The position numbers were made by a program, and so were the translations under genes. Positions 5,398 through 7,904 of a stretch of 7,904 bases of DNA are shown one piece after another. The stretch spans positions 1-7,904 of the forward strand of contig CAMAQW010000078.1 of NCBI GenBank assembly GCA_945860335.1, in the 5' to 3' direction. Source of the stretch: Sediminibacterium ginsengisoli (GTDB lineage: Bacteria; Bacteroidota; Bacteroidia; Chitinophagales; Chitinophagaceae). Numbering within the stretch: the first letter of the stretch is position 1; every line of letters starts with the position of its first letter. The notes beneath the pieces are model-generated. The model was not told where the DNA came from, did no database searches, and saw nothing but the letters and a program-made list of their open reading frames with translations.

Positions 5398-7904
5398 ATG
5401 ATGTGTCGTAAATACAAGCTATTTTTTATTTTTATATGTCTACTTAGCGGCACAGTATATGCTCAAGATTATTCCAATAAGGGTACTGATTTTTGGCTGG
5501 GTTATGGTTATCACGTAGGTATGTTTAACAACAATACGACGGGTGGACCACAAGAAATGATCTTATATTTAACTTCCGATAAAAATGCAAAAGTTACTGT
5601 AGAAATTCCAGGAGTTGGGTATACTGCTACCTACACCGTTACAGCCAATCAAACAACACTTTCAAACCCACTTCCAAAAACTGGAGCCCAAGATGCTCGA
5701 ATTAATTCAATTGGGCTTTTAAAAAGAGGCATACATATAACATCGGATGTACCCATTGTTGCTTATGCGCATATTTATAATCAAAGTGTTTCAGGCGCCA
5801 GCTTATTATTCCCAACCAATACACTCGGTAAAGAATACTATTCTGTAAATTTTACGCAACAGTCTAATGAAAACAACAATTCAAATTCATTTTTCTTTGT
5901 TGTTGCCACAGAAGATAACACGACCATCGAAATCACACCTTCTGCAGCGAATGTTAATGGTTTAGCGCCAGGAGTTGCAACCACCATACCTGTTACGCTA
6001 AATCAGGGTGATGTATATAGTGTTTTTGGAACAGTATCTGGAAGATTGGGTACCGACTTAACAGGCTCGAAAATTAGATCTATCAGTACAGCAGGTTCTG
6101 TTGGGTGTAAAAAAATTGCAGTATTTTCAGGAGCTGGAAAAATTAGTATTGGTGGAAATGGAACAGGCAGTGCCGATAATTTATTTGCACAATCATTACC
6201 GTCTGTTGCATGGGGTAAAAAATATTTGACAGCGCCAACAGGATCACAACCCAACAACTACTACCGTATTTGTGTGGCAAACCCAAATACGATTGTAAAA
6301 TTAAATGGATCCATTATTCCCAATAGCAGGTTAATAAATGGTTTCTATTATGAATTTTTTAATGGAAATTTTAATGGTGTTAATGCATCAACAAATCCAG
6401 CAATTCCAAATGTGATTGAAGCAGACCTGCCTATAACTGTTGCGCAGTATATGACAACACAAGGTGTAGATGGAAATCCTAATGTGGCGCCAGGTGGTGA
6501 TCCAGAAATGATTTATTTAAGTCCTGTCGAACAAACAATTAATAATATTACACTATACTCTGCTAACAGATTTAATATTTTACAGAGCTACATTAATGTG
6601 ATTTTAAAAAAGGGAGGAGAAAATAGTTTCACACTAGATGGAGTTTCACAAACCGCCAATTTTTTAACACATCCTGGAGATGCGAATTACAAATATGCTA
6701 TTTTAAAAGTGAATGCAGGAAACCATAACTTGTACTCAGATACAGGATATAATGCCATTGCCTATGGATTTGGTTCTGCCGAAACCTATGGATATAATGC
6801 AGGTACAAATGTTAAAGACTTTTCTCAAACAGCTTCATTTCAAAATCCATTTGGTCGTATAGATTCGGCAGTAACTTGTATCAATACACCTGTATCATTT
6901 TCGGTGCCACTTAATTTCACACCCAGCAGTGTTAAGTGGGATTTTAGCGCTGCAAAAAATATTACACCTTCTGCAGTAATAGGTCCTACATCGAATCCTA
7001 CACCCGATAGTACCATTTTTGTGAATGGACAAAATATAAAATATTATAGCCCAGGACAATCATTTTCATTTACTGCAGCTAATACAAATGCATTAAGAGA
7101 TACTATAAAAATGTACACTACATCCACAACGCCAGATGGTTGCGGTAGTACAGAGCAGGTTGTAAATATTCCTGTAAAAGTAAATGAAAAGCCAGCTTCC
7201 AATTTTACATTAACGCATGCTGGCTGCTTACAAGATTCTGTTTTCATTACAGCTCCACCAACAAATGCTGTAAAGTGGTTATGGGATTTAGGTAATGGAA
7301 CCAACCTCGTTAATTTTTCAAATACGATTACCCCAATTAGATATCCAGTTGCTAATAATTATACGATAAAATTAAGGGTGGTTTCAGATATTGGATGTGC
7401 ATCAGATGATGCAACTGCAACCGTTAATATTTCAGATAAACCAGTTGCAAATTTCACCGCACCATCAATTACTTGTATCAATTCAGCCATAAAATATACG
7501 GATGCATCTACAATAGGAGTGGGTACTGTTGCAAAATGGATTTGGAATACAGACAACGGATCAGGTGCTTATACCAATACAACAAACGCAGATCAACTTG
7601 TAAACTATACAAGTTTTGGCACTAAAGATGTTCGTTTGTTAGTAGAATCTAGTACTGGGTGTAAGAGTGATACATTTAGATTAGCTAATCCTGTTTTTAT
7701 TCATACATTACCTAAGCCAGGATTTATCATTCCTGAAGTGTGCTTAAATGATGCAAATGCTGTTTTTACAGATAGTACAAGCTCTGCGGATGGTGCTACT
7801 AACTTTTCGTATCAATGGAATTTTAATGCAGGAGCACCAGCTATTACACCTGGGCCTACTTATACACCTGCGCAGTTAACAGCAAAAAATCCTTCCTTAA
7901 AATA
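5398..7904 (+). CDS. Giant exported protein with IgGFc-binding-like domain and PKD-like repeats (3' end outside window)
   Basis: The frame is open from ATG 5398 to the right edge, at least 835 residues, with no stop seen. A signal peptide spans residues 1-22 (hydrophobic LFFIFICLLSGTV, then YA|Q), so it is exported. Residues about 27-480 form an IgGFc-binding-like N-terminal domain, recognisable by SNKGTDFWLGYG near 26-37 and IVAYAHIYNQSVSGASLLFP further on. From about 486 come four PKD/Ig-like units, each with a tryptophan-aspartate/asparagine core (WDF at 514, WLWDLGNG at 627, WIWNTDNG at 714, WNF at 807). Such proteins in Bacteroidota usually end in a gliding-motility-associated or type IX sorting domain, expected but not visible. 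Binding of IgG is not implied; a surface adhesion or matrix role is a guess. A second ATG at 5401 could also be the start. It probably has its own promoter at 5296-5325. Confidence 0.88.
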   Translation, partial: MMCRKYKLFFIFICLLSGTVYAQDYSNKGTDFWLGYGYHVGMFNNNTTGGPQEMILYLTSDKNAKVTVEIPGVGYTATYTVTANQTTLSNPLPKTGAQDARINSIGLLKRGIHITSDVPIVAYAHIYNQSVSGASLLFPTNTLGKEYYSVNFTQQSNENNNSNSFFFVVATEDNTTIEITPSAANVNGLAPGVATTIPVTLNQGDVYSVFGTVSGRLGTDLTGSKIRSISTAGSVGCKKIAVFSGAGKISIGGNGTGSADNLFAQSLPSVAWGKKYLTAPTGSQPNNYYRICVANPNTIVKLNGSIIPNSRLINGFYYEFFNGNFNGVNASTNPAIPNVIEADLPITVAQYMTTQGVDGNPNVAPGGDPEMIYLSPVEQTINNITLYSANRFNILQSYINVILKKGGENSFTLDGVSQTANFLTHPGDANYKYAILKVNAGNHNLYSDTGYNAIAYGFGSAETYGYNAGTNVKDFSQTASFQNPFGRIDSAVTCINTPVSFSVPLNFTPSSVKWDFSAAKNITPSAVIGPTSNPTPDSTIFVNGQNIKYYSPGQSFSFTAANTNALRDTIKMYTTSTTPDGCGSTEQVVNIPVKVNEKPASNFTLTHAGCLQDSVFITAPPTNAVKWLWDLGNGTNLVNFSNTITPIRYPVANNYTIKLRVVSDIGCASDDATATVNISDKPVANFTAPSITCINSAIKYTDASTIGVGTVAKWIWNTDNGSGAYTNTTNADQLVNYTSFGTKDVRLLVESSTGCKSDTFRLANPVFIHTLPKPGFIIPEVCLNDANAVFTDSTSSADGATNFSYQWNFNAGAPAITPGPTYTPAQLTAKNPSLK
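6853..7902 (+). repeat. Four degenerate PKD-like domain repeats in the giant protein
   Basis: Repeated protein units begin near residues 486, 600, 681 and 773, with a period of about 80-115 residues. Three of them open with K-P and a short strand (KPASNFT, KPVANFT, KPGFII). All four have an early cysteine (VTCIN, AGCLQD, ITCIN, EVCLND), and the first three have a late one (DGCGS, IGCASD, TGCKSD), so each could hold a disulfide. The last unit is cut by the window edge. DNA identity between units is low, so they are old repeats and not recent duplications. Confidence 0.7.

Noticed and set aside
6003..7556. Three minus-strand open frames (6003-6257, 7044-7304, 7359-7556) opposite the giant exported gene
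   Set aside because: The plus frame is continuous with a signal peptide and repeat domains; the minus frames are by-products of its composition.
1..7904. CRISPR array, tRNA, insertion sequence, prophage or defence system
   Set aside because: No direct repeats with regular spacers, cloverleaf, transposase, integrase or terminal inverted repeats were seen on either strand.

Overview
The window looks like an AT-rich chromosomal segment of a Bacteroidota bacterium, most likely of the Chitinophagaceae/Sphingobacteriales side; the family is inferred from gene content and protein style only. The reasons are: (i) promoter-like sites of the Bacteroidota type (TTTG, a spacer of about 19, then TAnnTTTG) and no clear Shine-Dalgarno sequences; (ii) a WbqC-family protein and an LEA14-like lipoprotein; (iii) a very large secreted protein that starts with an IgGFc-binding-like domain and continues into PKD-like repeats.

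Layout. Positions 1-1180 hold the translation block infC (5' end cut off by the window edge), rpmI and rplT. A strong intrinsic terminator closes it, and a good internal promoter lies between infC and rpmI. Positions 1241-2671 encode a short, PLP-dependent, arginine-decarboxylase-type enzyme. It converges on, and overlaps by 26 bases, a minus-strand Nudix hydrolase (2646-3074). The Nudix gene is divergent from pyrE (3146-3778), which is followed after 4 bases by a small exported CXXC protein with an HMA-like fold (3783-4184). That pair converges on a minus-strand LEA14-like lipoprotein (4179-4655), with a six-base overlap in which the palindrome TTATAA ends both genes. The lipoprotein gene is divergent from a WbqC-family gene (4694-5317). 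From 5398 to the right edge runs an unfinished exported giant protein.

How the genes fit together. infC-rpmI-rplT is a conserved translation operon that is often autoregulated by L20. The decarboxylase points to polyamine synthesis and pyrE to UMP synthesis. The Nudix, HMA-like, LEA14-like and WbqC genes are ordinary small accessory or housekeeping genes, and no shared pathway can be read from the sequence. The giant protein is probably a surface or secreted adhesin-like product, perhaps a type IX secretion substrate, but its C-terminal sorting domain lies outside the window.

No tRNA, rRNA, CRISPR array, insertion sequence or phage gene was seen. No gap between genes exceeds about 125 bases. 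I found no convincing new multi-gene system. The points most worth a second look are the start and promoter geometry of pyrE and of the lipoprotein gene, the rpmI leader, and the giant exported protein.
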